A stretch of DNA of 64,000 nt from Ornithinibacillus gellani (GTDB lineage: Bacteria; Bacillota; Bacilli; Bacillales; Amphibacillaceae): contig NZ_QTSZ01000029.1 of NCBI RefSeq assembly GCF_003730295.1, forward strand, positions 1-64,000, given 5' to 3'. The notes under the pieces are model-generated. The model had not been told where the DNA came from. It saw nothing but the letters and a program-made list of their open reading frames with translations, and did not search any database. The position numbers and the translations under genes were made by a program. This document shows positions 25,578-34,841 of the stretch, piece after piece. Positions within the stretch are counted from its first letter, which is position 1, and each line of letters starts with the position of its first letter.

Positions 25578-26161
25578 GTTCTTCTCCTCCTCCAATCGGC
25601 TGTGTTCCACACCAACCGATGTCCTTTATGCATGGACACATCCCAATCGTAAAAGCTGTGATGAGAAGCTACCATTTCACTTAATAAATAACGAATTACC
25701 CCACCATGGGTTATAATTCCTACTTCTTTTACGTCATGCTGTTCCATCTTGCGACATATACTGTTAAATGCTGTGGATATCCGTCCGGCAAATTGCTCCC
25801 ACTTTTCTCCTAAAGGTGGCCCACCGGTAAAAGGATCGTTTAACCATGCTTGATAGGCAGGGTCATGCTGTAAATCCAGGTAGGTCTTGCCATCCCATGC
25901 TCCAAAATGCAGTTCACGAAGCCCCTGCATAGAGGTTAACGGTAGCTGTGGAAATAGAATTGCAGCCGTCTCCATACAGCGTGTTAAATCACTGGTGTAT
26001 ACCAGCTCCGTTTGAGAAAAATATGCTTCCAACCGTAACGATTTCCTCCATTTACTTGTTGCTTCTCTACCTGTATCACTTAATGGAGGGTTGGACCAGC
26101 CAATATAGGCTTTGCGCTCATTTTCTGCTGTCAAACCATGACGATATAATGTAATCCCCAT
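25529..26161 (-). CDS. cobC: Histidine phosphatase, alpha-ribazole phosphatase type
   Basis: 210 residues. The catalytic phospho-His motif is [17 protein letters not shown]; the second His lies in VGIITHGGVIRYLL; the acid sits in LRELHFGAWDGKTY. This is the CobC/phosphoglycerate mutase-like fold. In cobalamin operons CobC removes the 5' phosphate from alpha-ribazole-P or from cobalamin-5'-P. ATG 26161 lies within the end of cobS (31-base overlap), with GGGTGA upstream. The longer open frame to 26305 lies inside cobS and is not used. Confidence 0.85.
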   Translation of the reverse strand: MGITLYRHGLTAENERKAYIGWSNPPLSDTGREATSKWRKSLRLEAYFSQTELVYTSDLTRCMETAAILFPQLPLTSMQGLRELHFGAWDGKTYLDLQHDPAYQAWLNDPFTGGPPLGEKWEQFAGRISTAFNSICRKMEQHDVKEVGIITHGGVIRYLLSEMVASHHSFYDWDVSMHKGHRLVWNTADWRRRRTCTSYQEVPIREKELG

Positions 26162-26928
26162 AATATCACCCAATATATTACCTCCATTCCCTCTGTAGCT
26201 GCTCCAAGTACATCTCCCGTAATTCCACCGAACCAAGTTTCTGTCTTTTGCTTTAGAAATAGATACAATATTGCTAGTAAAAGTAACATACCTGATGCAA
26301 GCCACATAAGTTCAGGTTTCCACATCCATAAGATGCTAATTAAAATAAGCAAATATAAGCAATAAAAATAAATAACATGTTTTCCAGTGGCTTGTTTAAA
26401 CATACTGGCAAGCCCTTCCTGCTTAGCAGTCACCATTCCAGTGAGCATCAATCCCATGAGCATGCGTGTATAAAACGGTATGAGCACGATAGCTGCAATA
26501 AAATAAATATCTACACCACGGTGCAATAAAATTTCATAGATAACCAGCCATTTACAGGCTAATAGAAGAATGACACCAATGACACCAAATGCACCTGCAC
26601 GTGGATCTGACATAATGGCTAATCGTTTTTCCCGGTCACGATAGGAGAAGAAACCATCACAGCAATCTAACCAACCATCCAAATGAATACCACCTGTCAA
26701 AAAGATGGTCAAAATAACGATGATGAATGCGACCGCAAGTGGAGAAACAGGAGTAAGCTGTAATAAAAGTACTGCTGAAGCGATCATCGTTCCAAGCATC
26801 AGACCTAATAATGGAAAGGAGCGAATCGCCCAGCGGAAATGCCCCGCTGACATCGGAATTTCTTTCTTGATTGGAATTGTTGTAAAGAACTGTAAATTAA
26901 TCAGTAGCCCATTCCAAAAGCCTTTCAC
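26131..26928 (-). CDS. cobS: Adenosylcobinamide-GDP ribazoletransferase
   Basis: 265 residues with about six membrane helices. The signature [37 protein letters not shown] is the conserved active region of CobS. The enzyme joins adenosylcobinamide-GDP and alpha-ribazole(-phosphate) at the membrane, the last assembly step of adenosylcobalamin. GTG 26928 overlaps the stop codon of the cbiP-like gene by 4 bases. Confidence 0.92.
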   Translation of the reverse strand: MKGFWNGLLINLQFFTTIPIKKEIPMSAGHFRWAIRSFPLLGLMLGTMIASAVLLLQLTPVSPLAVAFIIVILTIFLTGGIHLDGWLDCCDGFFSYRDREKRLAIMSDPRAGAFGVIGVILLLACKWLVIYEILLHRGVDIYFIAAIVLIPFYTRMLMGLMLTGMVTAKQEGLASMFKQATGKHVIYFYCLYLLILISILWMWKPELMWLASGMLLLLAILYLFLKQKTETWFGGITGDVLGAATEGMEVIYWVILWGLHYIVMV

Positions 26929-27764
26929 GATTCACACCACCGCTCCATCATCCGTTCTATTTGTTCGACATCCATATGTTTGGAAATTTGATAAGCCAAA
27001 TCATCATACCTATCCTGCTCTTCGGAATTTGACTGACACCCCTTATCGTCAGATAAACTATCCTCCGGAGGTATTGTATGGTTGATATGAGGCACCACTC
27101 CGATAACTGGAATACCTGTTCTTTGCTCTATCCATGCCACCCCATCAGCAAAAAGACATGCCTCCCCGCGGAACTTATTAATGATAATACCTTGGACACG
27201 TGCAAGTTCATCTGGGGTCAACAATTCCAATGTGCCAATAATGCTAGCAAACACACCACCACGATCAATATCAGCAACAAGCAGCACCGGAACATCTGCC
27301 ATTTCAGCAACCTTCATATTGACAAGCTCTCGATCCTTTAAATTGATTTCTACTGGACTGCCTGCCCCTTCAAGAATCAATACTTCCGCCTGCTTTTCAG
27401 CTGTTTCCAACGCCTGCTTCACAGCCGATAATCCGATTTCATAATACCTTTCCCGATAAGCAGAACCAGATACTGCATCAACGGATTGACCAAAAAGTAT
27501 GATTTCAGAAGCTGTATCAGAAGTTGGCTTTAACATAATAGGATTCATCCAGGCAGCTGGTAATATGCGAGCTGCTTCCGCTTGGATGGCTTGTGCATTG
27601 GAAATTTTACTACCATTCGGTAATGTATAGGTATACGAGGACATATTTTGGGATTTAAATGGGGCAACCAAATAGCCTTTATCTGAAAGCAAACGGCATA
27701 ATGCGGTAACGATTAAACTTTTTCCTGCATCGGAAGACGTTCCTTGTACCATAATTCCTCGCAT
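26925..27764 (-). CDS. Cobyric acid synthase-like protein lacking the glutaminase domain
   Basis: 279 residues; typical CobQ/CbiP has about 500. The N-terminal synthetase domain is complete: [18 protein letters not shown] (P-loop), [48 protein letters not shown] and [15 protein letters not shown]. After [15 protein letters not shown] the amidotransferase domain with its Cys and His is missing, yet the very C-terminal family tail ([17 protein letters not shown]) remains, which suggests an internal deletion of about 200 residues. Start ATG 27764 follows AAGGGG. It could use ammonia, work with a glutaminase from elsewhere, or have another task. Overlaps cobS by 4 bases. Confidence 0.85.
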   Translation of the reverse strand: MRGIMVQGTSSDAGKSLIVTALCRLLSDKGYLVAPFKSQNMSSYTYTLPNGSKISNAQAIQAEAARILPAAWMNPIMLKPTSDTASEIILFGQSVDAVSGSAYRERYYEIGLSAVKQALETAEKQAEVLILEGAGSPVEINLKDRELVNMKVAEMADVPVLLVADIDRGGVFASIIGTLELLTPDELARVQGIIINKFRGEACLFADGVAWIEQRTGIPVIGVVPHINHTIPPEDSLSDDKGCQSNSEEQDRYDDLAYQISKHMDVEQIERMMERWCES

Positions 27765-27769
27765 GAACT

Positions 27770-28345
27770 TCACCCCTTCATCTCAATTGGAATACCTGCT
27801 TCAACTAAATATGCTTGATTGGATTGTTGAACAATTTGCTGATGGATATAGCCAATCAGTCGTTCATATATGGCTGTTGGTGCCTCAGCCCTCATTGCAC
27901 CATGCAGCACCTCATTCGAAACAACGATAACAGCACTCGCTTTTTCTCGGAGCCGCGTAATCCCCTCGATAATAGTCGCCTGTACTTCTACATGAAATGC
28001 TGGGTCAGCCCATTTCCCACTGGCAAATCCGGATTGAAATAGAGTATTCGATAATAAAATGGTGACACAGTCCAATAGTACGACACTACCTGGCTCGATT
28101 TTTTCTACACATGTTTGAATGTGAGTTGGACATTCTAGTGTCGCCCACTGATAACCACTTTGTAGACGATCTGTTTTATGCCACTTTATGCGCGATTCCA
28201 TTTCTTCATCCGACCCACGCGCTGTGGCAATATAAAAAAGCGCTGCCTCATGACTTTTGGCAAGCTCGATTGAGTGCGCCTCGGCAAAGCTGCTTTTACC
28301 ACTTCTAGCACCACCAGTAATAAAAATTAATTTTCCTGTTTCCAT
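27770..28345 (-). CDS. cobU: Adenosylcobinamide kinase / adenosylcobinamide-phosphate guanylyltransferase
   Basis: 191 residues. P-loop [14 protein letters not shown], second motif [24 protein letters not shown] with the His that is guanylated, and [11 protein letters not shown] follow the CobU order. It activates adenosylcobinamide first by phosphate and then by GMP. The usual NEVGxGIVP element is altered here to [13 protein letters not shown], while the short paralog at 25146-25577 keeps GIVP. ATG 28345 follows GGAGG; it overlaps cobD by 19 bases. Confidence 0.9.
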   Translation of the reverse strand: METGKLIFITGGARSGKSSFAEAHSIELAKSHEAALFYIATARGSDEEMESRIKWHKTDRLQSGYQWATLECPTHIQTCVEKIEPGSVVLLDCVTILLSNTLFQSGFASGKWADPAFHVEVQATIIEGITRLREKASAVIVVSNEVLHGAMRAEAPTAIYERLIGYIHQQIVQQSNQAYLVEAGIPIEMKG

Positions 28346-29406
28346 CGTTGCAGCGCCTCCAGTAGAACATCATTATCTGCTGTGTCTCGAATAGCAAATC
28401 GCAGCCATCGACCAGCAAGCCCTTTATAATTGTATGTATGTCTCGGTACAATTCCTTGTTTAAGCAAGTGGACGTAGAGCGGATACTGATCATCCAGCTG
28501 TGTGTCCTGTAATAAATAATAATTTACATGACTTTTCGATATTCGATAGCCATACGATGTTAGTTTTTCCAGCATACGATTTCTTTCAATGGTACATTCC
28601 ATTCTCGTCTGTGCGGCAAAATCTGTTGCCCGCAAACATTGCAGACCACTAAGTAGTGCAATGGCATTTACACTCCAATGTGACTGACGTTTTTTCAAAT
28701 GCTGGATCATCCTCGGTGATGCGAGTAAATAACCAAGCCGTAATCCAGCAATGGCATACATCTTGGTTAACGAACGCAATACAACAAGATGATCTTGCCC
28801 CGGAAGCTGAGAAGCCATTGTAAACGGTCTGTCCATAAAATCATAAAAAGCCTCATCAACTATAAGTAAGCAGTTATGCTGTGAACAGGCGGACAATAAT
28901 GCTACCAAGCTTTGTTCGCTGCTTATGACGCCTGTTGGATTATTCGGATGGCAGAAAAATATCGCATCATGGGTAGCTAACAAAGGTTCTAAATCTGATA
29001 GTTCAAGCTGCCATTCATTTACACCTTCCAATACAAAATGGGTAATTTCGCAATCAAAGGCTCGACACATCCGTTCATATTCAGAAAAAGTCGGCTGTAT
29101 GAGCAGTACCCGTTTTCCTTGCAAGCTACTGGCAAGCAATTGAATCAATTCAGCCGCTCCATTACCTAGCATTATCTGTGATGTTGACAGCCCTTCTTGA
29201 AGGGAAATATCTTCTATTAGCTCACGACCTTCTGGATCTGGATAATCATTTACTGCTGGCAGCCAGTCTGTCCAGCACTCCAATATTGAGGCGGGTGGCC
29301 CCGCTGGATTTACATTCATGCTAAAATCAAGCAGGTCTTCCGGCTGTTTGATAGCCATGGCCTTATAAACATAATCCGGATTGGCACCATGTTGTGGCAG
29401 CTTCAT
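28327..29406 (-). CDS. cobD: L-threonine-O-3-phosphate decarboxylase
   Basis: 359 residues, PLP-dependent aminotransferase fold. Visible motifs: MLGNGAAELIQLLA, FFCHPNNPTGVIS, IVDEAFYDF and the PLP lysine in LRSLTKMYAIAGLRLGYLLA. In corrinoid operons this family supplies (R)-1-aminopropan-2-ol phosphate from threonine phosphate for CbiB. Histidinol-phosphate aminotransferase is the close alternative but the context favours CobD. ATG 29406 is chosen for its TGGGGGA site; the gene overlaps cbiB by 44 bases. Confidence 0.88.
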   Translation of the reverse strand: MKLPQHGANPDYVYKAMAIKQPEDLLDFSMNVNPAGPPASILECWTDWLPAVNDYPDPEGRELIEDISLQEGLSTSQIMLGNGAAELIQLLASSLQGKRVLLIQPTFSEYERMCRAFDCEITHFVLEGVNEWQLELSDLEPLLATHDAIFFCHPNNPTGVISSEQSLVALLSACSQHNCLLIVDEAFYDFMDRPFTMASQLPGQDHLVVLRSLTKMYAIAGLRLGYLLASPRMIQHLKKRQSHWSVNAIALLSGLQCLRATDFAAQTRMECTIERNRMLEKLTSYGYRISKSHVNYYLLQDTQLDDQYPLYVHLLKQGIVPRHTYNYKGLAGRWLRFAIRDTADNDVLLEALQRWKQEN

Positions 29407-30343
29407 AAAGTAGTCCCCCAATCATAAGCAACAATATGAATAAATAGATTGTTTTTTTCATCCATATGATGACTTGTCCAATATGTAATCGAGTTAAAAC
29501 CTGATGTTGGTCACCCATCGTTGGTGCAATAGACTGCTTCCCTTGATAATAGTTAATACCACCCAATTGAATGCCAAGCATCGCAGCTGCGGCAGCCTCT
29601 CCCCAACCACTATTTGGACTGTTATGCTTTTTAGCGTCACGACGTAATACCGCCCATGCTGTTTTCCGGTTACCATACTTTGGCCGCCCGGCAAACATAC
29701 TTACAAATCCAGTCAAACGAGCGGGAATCCAATTTACTACATCATCCAAACGCGCGGATGCCCAGCCGAATGCTTCGTATTTTTCATTTCGATAACCAAC
29801 CATGGAATCACAAGTATTGATTGCTCTGTACATCATTGCTAATGGAGCTCCGCCTATCCATGCCCAAAACAATGGCGCTGTAATTCCATCTGTTGTATTT
29901 TCCGCTACTGTTTCAACGGTTGCACGTACAATTTCAGATTCATCTAATGCGGCTGTATCCCTACCAACTATATACTGCAGCTTTTCTCTAGCATCTATCA
30001 TATCATGCTTTTCCAAAGCGGCATCCACGACAAGTGCTGCATCCTTCAAGCTCTTCTGAGCAATCGTTGTAGCAATGATGATGCCTTCCACTGCAATACC
30101 AACAATAGGATGGATCTGATAGCATCCCCACACGAGTAACCCGACTATTAGGCCTACAATGATAAGCAAAATCAATACCATGAATACACCATTTAGCCGC
30201 TTATATTTACCACGATTCAGCCATTTATCAAGCCTGGATATGAGCGAGCCCATCCAGCGAACCGGATGTGGCCAATTCAATGGATCACCTATGATTCGGT
30301 CCAGCACATAAGCAAAAGCGATCGCAATTACATGATGGATCAT
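29363..30343 (-). CDS. cbiB: Adenosylcobinamide-phosphate synthase
   Basis: 326 residues, membrane protein. The start AYVLDRIIGDPLNWPHPVRWMGSLI and the block IVGRDTAALDESEIVRATVETVAENTTDGITAPLFWAWIGGAP are family signatures of CbiB/CobD. It condenses adenosylcobyric acid with aminopropanol phosphate. It would act on the cobyric acid that CbiZ releases. ATG overlaps the end of btuD-cbiZ (ATGA). Confidence 0.92.
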   Translation of the reverse strand: MIHHVIAIAFAYVLDRIIGDPLNWPHPVRWMGSLISRLDKWLNRGKYKRLNGVFMVLILLIIVGLIVGLLVWGCYQIHPIVGIAVEGIIIATTIAQKSLKDAALVVDAALEKHDMIDAREKLQYIVGRDTAALDESEIVRATVETVAENTTDGITAPLFWAWIGGAPLAMMYRAINTCDSMVGYRNEKYEAFGWASARLDDVVNWIPARLTGFVSMFAGRPKYGNRKTAWAVLRRDAKKHNSPNSGWGEAAAAAMLGIQLGGINYYQGKQSIAPTMGDQHQVLTRLHIGQVIIWMKKTIYLFILLLMIGGLLYEAATTWCQSGLCL

Positions 30344-31806
30344 TCCCGATTCCGCCTTTCGAAATTGGACTTAAGCGCTTGTTTGGTGCATTCGTAAACA
30401 GTATTCCCGATTAGCTGTCCCAACGGAGCAATTGGTCCACCATATGTAAGCTTTTCCCCTTGTTGTGAAGCTGCAATTAAAATACTGTCTGTGGAAGTGC
30501 CAGTTGCGAAGGTTCCAGTCAGCTTATCCATCACATGTAATTCCCTTAATGCCTTTGTCTTTGCTTCTGTTGCAGTAACCATTCCTTGAATATACGCTTC
30601 ATCAGTCACATTACCATTTATAAAAATCCAAGTATTAATGGTACCTGGCTTCATATTTTCGACATGTTTAGAACCATATGCTGCATCGACAGCATTTCCA
30701 ACGCCGGCAGTCACGACAACAAACAATGAAAATCCTTCTCCTTGCCGCGAAAGATACGCAACCGTATCCAATGGAACAGCAGTCATCATCCCAACGGTAG
30801 CATTTGGGTCGAATCCATTTTGCCGTAAATAATGCTCCATGTCTCCCTTATGATCTATTTCCTGATAGTTTTTATCCACATAACGATTGACAAACGTATC
30901 AAACCAGCCCATCCCCGAACCCGTCACCGCCGATGAAAAGCTCTTCAAAGGTATAGGTACATGCATCACAATATGTTTTTTCGATTGCTTCAACATGGAT
31001 TCATCGATATTACATGCTTTCATGTTACTTTGTTCCGGTACGAGCATCATTTGTGGTTTTGGAACCCGAGGATGCGGGTATTTTTCAATTTCTGTATGAT
31101 ATACCTGTTGAATTTTATCCGCCTTTAACACTTCGTCAGGTTGTCCATAGCCACTCATTTTGCCTTGATTTAGCAATAGAAGCTTATCACAATAAAGTCC
31201 AGCCAAATTCAAATCATGAAAAATAGAAATAACCGTTAATTGTTTTTTCTCCGTCCAGTCCTTTAATAAATCCAGCAGTTCTTTCTGATAAGCTAAATCC
31301 AGATGGTTGGTTGGCTCATCCAAAATCATAATTTCAGGCGTTTGAGCAAGTGCCTGTGCTAGAAAAACGCGTTGCTTTTCTCCACCAGACAACTCATCTA
31401 ATGGACTATCCGCATATTGTGTTACCCCTGTTTGCTCCATCACCTCAGCAATAATATGACCATCCTCATCAGATAAGGTCTGAAACAATCCTTTTTTAAA
31501 TGCATACCTGCCAAGTGAAACAGTTTCTTTTACAGTAAAGCTAAAAGCATGTGAAGTCAGCTGTGGTAAAACAGCTAATTTTCTCGCTAATTCTCTCGAT
31601 TGATATGCAGTTATTGATTTCCCAGCTACCTGAATTTCTCCTGCTTGCAGGGGTAAAATACCACTAATCATTTTGACAAGCGTTGTTTTCCCACTACCAT
31701 TTGGACCAATAATACCAAAAAAAGAGCCTCTATCAATGTGAAGAGAAATATCACGAAGAATTGGCTCTTGGGAATAACCACCGGAAACCTGTTCAATATC
31801 TATCAT
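30340..31806 (-). CDS. Fusion of cobalamin ABC transporter ATPase (BtuD) and adenosylcobinamide amidohydrolase (CbiZ)
   Basis: 488 residues. Residues 1-255 are a FecE/BtuD-type ATPase: Walker A GPNGSGKTTL, Q-loop LPQL, signature LSGGEKQRV, Walker B IMILDEPTNHLD and switch His in IFHDLN. Residues about 285-488 are a CbiZ domain (VTGSGMGWFDTFVNRYVDKNY, GMMTAVP, VVVTAGVGNAVDAAYGS, GTSTDS). CbiZ cuts the aminopropanol amide of cobinamide or pseudocobalamin so that cobyric acid can be rebuilt with the cell's own lower ligand. Such fusions are known in bacilli (YvrA). ATG 31806 follows GGGGAGGAG. Coupled import and remodelling is the natural inference. Confidence 0.9.
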   Translation of the reverse strand: MIDIEQVSGGYSQEPILRDISLHIDRGSFFGIIGPNGSGKTTLVKMISGILPLQAGEIQVAGKSITAYQSRELARKLAVLPQLTSHAFSFTVKETVSLGRYAFKKGLFQTLSDEDGHIIAEVMEQTGVTQYADSPLDELSGGEKQRVFLAQALAQTPEIMILDEPTNHLDLAYQKELLDLLKDWTEKKQLTVISIFHDLNLAGLYCDKLLLLNQGKMSGYGQPDEVLKADKIQQVYHTEIEKYPHPRVPKPQMMLVPEQSNMKACNIDESMLKQSKKHIVMHVPIPLKSFSSAVTGSGMGWFDTFVNRYVDKNYQEIDHKGDMEHYLRQNGFDPNATVGMMTAVPLDTVAYLSRQGEGFSLFVVVTAGVGNAVDAAYGSKHVENMKPGTINTWIFINGNVTDEAYIQGMVTATEAKTKALRELHVMDKLTGTFATGTSTDSILIAASQQGEKLTYGGPIAPLGQLIGNTVYECTKQALKSNFERRNRE

Positions 31807-31807
31807 C

Positions 31808-32869
31808 CTAGCTCCTCCCCTTCTTCCGCTGGCGCATAAGAATAATTGCAAAAATCGGTGCCCCAATTAAAGCAGTAATAACCCCTATTGGTAATTCAGA
31901 TGGCGCGATAATCGTCCTTGAAACAAGGTCGGCAATAATTAAAAATGCTGCTCCAGTAATAACGGATAATGGGAGCAAATGGCGATGATCGGGTCCGATT
32001 AATATGCGAATAAAATGCGGAATGACAAGTCCAACAAAACCAATCGTACCGGAAACTGCGACCGCAGCACCTGTTAAAATGGCACCCGCAAGCATGATGT
32101 TCATTTTTTTTCGTTGTACATTAACACCTAAATGCTTTGCTTGTTCCTCACCAAATGCCATTGCGTTTAACTCATTGGCGTGCATATATAAAACGATAGA
32201 TCCTATCACTAAAAACGGTAAAATAATCCAAACATACTCCCAGCCGCGCATCGACACGCTGCCAAGCAACCAGCCAATAATTTGTCTCAGTTCTTCACCT
32301 GTTAGTGCAATCATTAAAGATATGGTGGCACCCAAAAAAGAACTAAATATAATTCCAGTTAATATAATCGTCTCCACTCGCATGGTACGATCAATTTTTC
32401 GTGCAAAAAATAAGACGATAAAAATAGTAAGAATAGCAAATACAATACTCACCAATGGCAAGGTAAAAATGCCGATGCCTGGAATCGTTATATGAAAAAA
32501 AATCGTCATGACAGCACCAACACTGGCACCTGACGATACACCAAGTGTATATGGATCAGCTAGCGGATTTCGCAGCAGTCCTTGAAATGCTGCCCCTGCA
32601 ATCGCTAACGATGCCCCTACTAATCCGGAGAGCACCACACGCGGCAACCGAATACGCATCACAATATTTTCAAGCGTTGGATCGATTGATTCAGGCACAG
32701 GGGCCTGAATCAATCCGTAAAACAGCATTCTTGCGGTGTCCCAAATTGGTATATGAACGGTTCCAATTGAAACACCAAGTAATACTGCTCCAACGAGCGC
32801 CATGCTCATCGCTGCGTAGGCTATTGCTTGCTTAGTTTTCAAATACTTCTGGGTAAATAGCTTTTGCAA
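31808..32869 (-). CDS. btuC: Cobalamin ABC transporter permease
   Basis: About 353 residues with ten membrane helices of the FecCD family. Conserved stretches are IRLPRVVLSGLVGASLAIAGAAFQGLLRNPLADPYTLGVSSGA and GTIGFVGLVIPHFIRILIGPDHRHLLPLS. It forms the channel with the BtuD-CbiZ fusion. The start is uncertain: TTG 32869 follows AAGGAGCAGAGG, whereas TTG 32842 overlaps the btuF stop codon without a clear ribosome site. The open frame itself extends to 32923. Confidence 0.88.
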   Translation of the reverse strand: MQKLFTQKYLKTKQAIAYAAMSMALVGAVLLGVSIGTVHIPIWDTARMLFYGLIQAPVPESIDPTLENIVMRIRLPRVVLSGLVGASLAIAGAAFQGLLRNPLADPYTLGVSSGASVGAVMTIFFHITIPGIGIFTLPLVSIVFAILTIFIVLFFARKIDRTMRVETIILTGIIFSSFLGATISLMIALTGEELRQIIGWLLGSVSMRGWEYVWIILPFLVIGSIVLYMHANELNAMAFGEEQAKHLGVNVQRKKMNIMLAGAILTGAAVAVSGTIGFVGLVIPHFIRILIGPDHRHLLPLSVITGAAFLIIADLVSRTIIAPSELPIGVITALIGAPIFAIILMRQRKKGRS

Positions 32870-33827
32870 GTTCCTCTGCTCCTTCAACCAAACGCGGTCC
32901 TGGTCGACTAACAATATCTTCATTTATTTCAAATACTTGCTTGTCCTTAATCGCTTGTACATCTTCCCAGCCTGCACGTGCTAATACTGCATCTTCAGCA
33001 TCTTCCATGTAGTTATAAGCTACAATAACGACATCTGGATTGTAAGAAAGAATGGCCTCTTCATTTAACTTAATCCAACCCTCTTCTTCTCCAGCAACAT
33101 TTTTCGCATGGATAACATTCAGTAATTCGTCCATAAAAGTATTCTTACCAGTTGTGTAAATTTCCGGTTCTGGTGATACTTCTACAAATACATTTTTCTC
33201 ATCATCTTTTTCAATTTTTTTCGCTTTCTCTTGCAACGCTGCTAAATCTGATTTCATTCCATCAATCATTTCTGTTGCCTTATCCGTTGTTCCCGTTCCC
33301 TTACCAATCATTTCAATTACTTCATACACGTCGTCAAAATTATTCGCTTCTCCTGCAACCAATACGGGGATTCCAGCATCTCGAATTTGCTGCAAACCAT
33401 CCGGATCATTCATCAAGTCCGCCAATACGAGCTCTGGTTCCAAGGAAATAATTTTTTCAATATTTAATTCCATTCCACCCACTTTTTCCTTATCGGCAAC
33501 TTCCTCAGGGTAGTTATCATTATCAGATACGCCAATAATTTGCTCCCCTAAATCTAGTGCAAATGCAATCTCTGTTGCGCTTGGAATAATGGAAACAATT
33601 TTTTCAGGCTTTGCTTTAATCGTTACTTTTTCTCCTGTTCCATCAACTATCTCAACTGGAAAAGCCGCCTCATCAGAAGCTGCATCTTCCCCTTCTGTTT
33701 CTTCTGTCTGTGGATCAGAACTATTGTCCTGTGCTTGATCTTTATTCGTATCATCATTACTTGCACAGCCTGTCATAAGCAGAATCGCTGTCATTAAAAT
33801 GAGTAAAAAAGAATATAACTTTTTCAT
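32832..33827 (-). CDS. btuF: Cobalamin-binding lipoprotein
   Basis: 331 residues. Signal peptide with lipobox LMTGC, an acidic linker, then a periplasmic-binding-protein type III fold: KPEKIVSIIPSATEIAFALDLGEQIIGVSDNDNYPEEV is the BtuF/FhuD start signature. It captures corrinoids outside the membrane for BtuC. ATG 33827 follows TTGGAGGAT. First gene after the cobalamin riboswitch. Confidence 0.9.
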   Translation of the reverse strand: MKKLYSFLLILMTAILLMTGCASNDDTNKDQAQDNSSDPQTEETEGEDAASDEAAFPVEIVDGTGEKVTIKAKPEKIVSIIPSATEIAFALDLGEQIIGVSDNDNYPEEVADKEKVGGMELNIEKIISLEPELVLADLMNDPDGLQQIRDAGIPVLVAGEANNFDDVYEVIEMIGKGTGTTDKATEMIDGMKSDLAALQEKAKKIEKDDEKNVFVEVSPEPEIYTTGKNTFMDELLNVIHAKNVAGEEEGWIKLNEEAILSYNPDVVIVAYNYMEDAEDAVLARAGWEDVQAIKDKQVFEINEDIVSRPGPRLVEGAEELAKAIYPEVFEN

Positions 33828-33882
33828 ATTTATCCTCCAATAATATGTAATATAAATAAGAAAGCCAATTACGACTTGCAAT

Positions 33883-33909
33883 AAAAAACACCTCTACAAT
33901 TAGAGATGT
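33883..33909 (-). terminator. Terminator hairpin of the cobalamin riboswitch
   Basis: A 9-bp stem (33888-33896 with 33901-33909) followed by TTTTTT on the minus strand lies between the aptamer and btuF. This suits premature transcription stop when cobalamin is bound. Confidence 0.85.
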
Positions 33910-33974
33910 CTATCACCATGCAAGCGCATCAAAAATACAGCATGTGTGTTTCACATACACCTCCCTATTTCCCG

Positions 33975-34172
33975 TAGGTTAAATGGCATATCAGATTTAG
34001 GCAGGTCTCCTGGCTTCGGATATCACATCTATCCCTTCCCATGCGAATTGCACAGTGGTTATGATAGCTGCATCCTATTACAGTGGCGGGACCGCGTTGG
34101 ATTTACACCAAACTTCCCTTTTCGTCAACTACACCAAGCTTGTATGCATAGTTAGACACCTAAACCCTCTAC
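33975..34172 (-). ncRNA. Cobalamin riboswitch (AdoCbl class)
   Basis: On the minus strand conserved aptamer segments appear in order: GGGAAGTTTGGTGTAAATCC, ACGCGGTCCCGCCACTGT, and the B12 box AAGCCAGGAGACCTGCC (34001-34018 on the plus strand). The boundaries are approximate. With the terminator at 33883-33909 it would switch off the 12-gene operon when adenosylcobalamin is plentiful. Confidence 0.95.
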
Positions 34173-34192
34173 TTATTCAGTTGTCACCGTAA

Positions 34193-34221
34193 ATTATACA
34201 CTAAGACAAGCGATGTTGAAA
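34193..34221 (-). promoter_or_regulatory. Probable promoter of the cobalamin operon
   Basis: Minus-strand -10 TATAAT (34193-34198) with a weak -35 TTTCAA (34216-34221) 17 bases away, just upstream of the riboswitch. Confidence 0.5.
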
Positions 34222-34403
34222 GATGTTGCAACTTGATAACACTGTTGTCAGCATGTGATTTTCGACACAACCCACATTCAAAATCACGAGTATATATTGG
34301 AGTTAGAGAAATCGCAACCTGGTGTAAGCTTTTTAGAAATATGCCATACGCAGCACGGCCTGTATATCATAAAATTGCATAAACACAAGCACATGTCTTT
34401 ATT

Positions 34404-34449
34404 TCAAACAAAAAAATGCAGATCAAGCCTTCAGGCAAAATCTGCATTT
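34404..34449 (-). terminator. Rho-independent terminator of the thioredoxin-like gene
   Basis: A 10-bp stem (34414-34423 with 34440-34449) and TTTTTTTG on the minus strand. The arms start 7 bases after the stop codon. Between it and the riboswitch promoter nothing else is recognised. Confidence 0.85.
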
Positions 34450-34455
34450 CTTTGT

Positions 34456-34797
34456 TTATATCATCTTGTTAATTTCTTTAAGCAGGTCATCTTTACCCTG
34501 ACCACCAAGTAATGTGGTAAATACCTCTCCAGCTTTCATTAAAATAATCGTCGGAAAGCCCATTACATCATATTTTTTAGCAACTTCATTGCTGTTTTCA
34601 AGTACTTCATCCAATGACACGTAAAATTTTGCAATCTTCAGCTTTCCTACATACTCAGCAGCAATTTCATCAAGAACTGGGACAAGTGCCTCACATGGAC
34701 CACATCCATCCGTATAAAAATCAATTAAAACTGGTATATCACTTTTAAAAACTTCTTCATCAAATATTTCTTGGTTCACATCTTGTATCTGACTCAT
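34456..34797 (-). CDS. Thioredoxin-like protein
   Basis: 113 residues, full thioredoxin fold. The redox pair is in DGCGPCEALVPVLDEIA; the usual Trp before CGPC is Gly here. The cis-Pro is in VMGFPTIILMKAGE. It probably reduces or exchanges disulfides in the cytoplasm; the lack of Trp makes it a divergent member rather than housekeeping TrxA. It lies 44 bases after the ABC exporter pair and may share its transcript. Confidence 0.85.
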   Translation of the reverse strand: MSQIQDVNQEIFDEEVFKSDIPVLIDFYTDGCGPCEALVPVLDEIAAEYVGKLKIAKFYVSLDEVLENSNEVAKKYDVMGFPTIILMKAGEVFTTLLGGQGKDDLLKEINKMI

Positions 34798-34841
34798 TAT
34801 TTCACTCCTAATATTTATGCATTATTATTCTGCATCACAAT

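Noticed and set aside
25529-26305. Longer start for cobC at 26305
   Set aside because: The added N-terminus is translated from within cobS in another frame and does not resemble histidine phosphatases; ATG 26161 starts the family fold directly.
34255-34512. 85-residue plus-strand reading frame between riboswitch and thioredoxin-like gene
   Set aside because: It has no ribosome site, runs through the thioredoxin terminator and into that gene on the other strand, and its composition is not protein-like.
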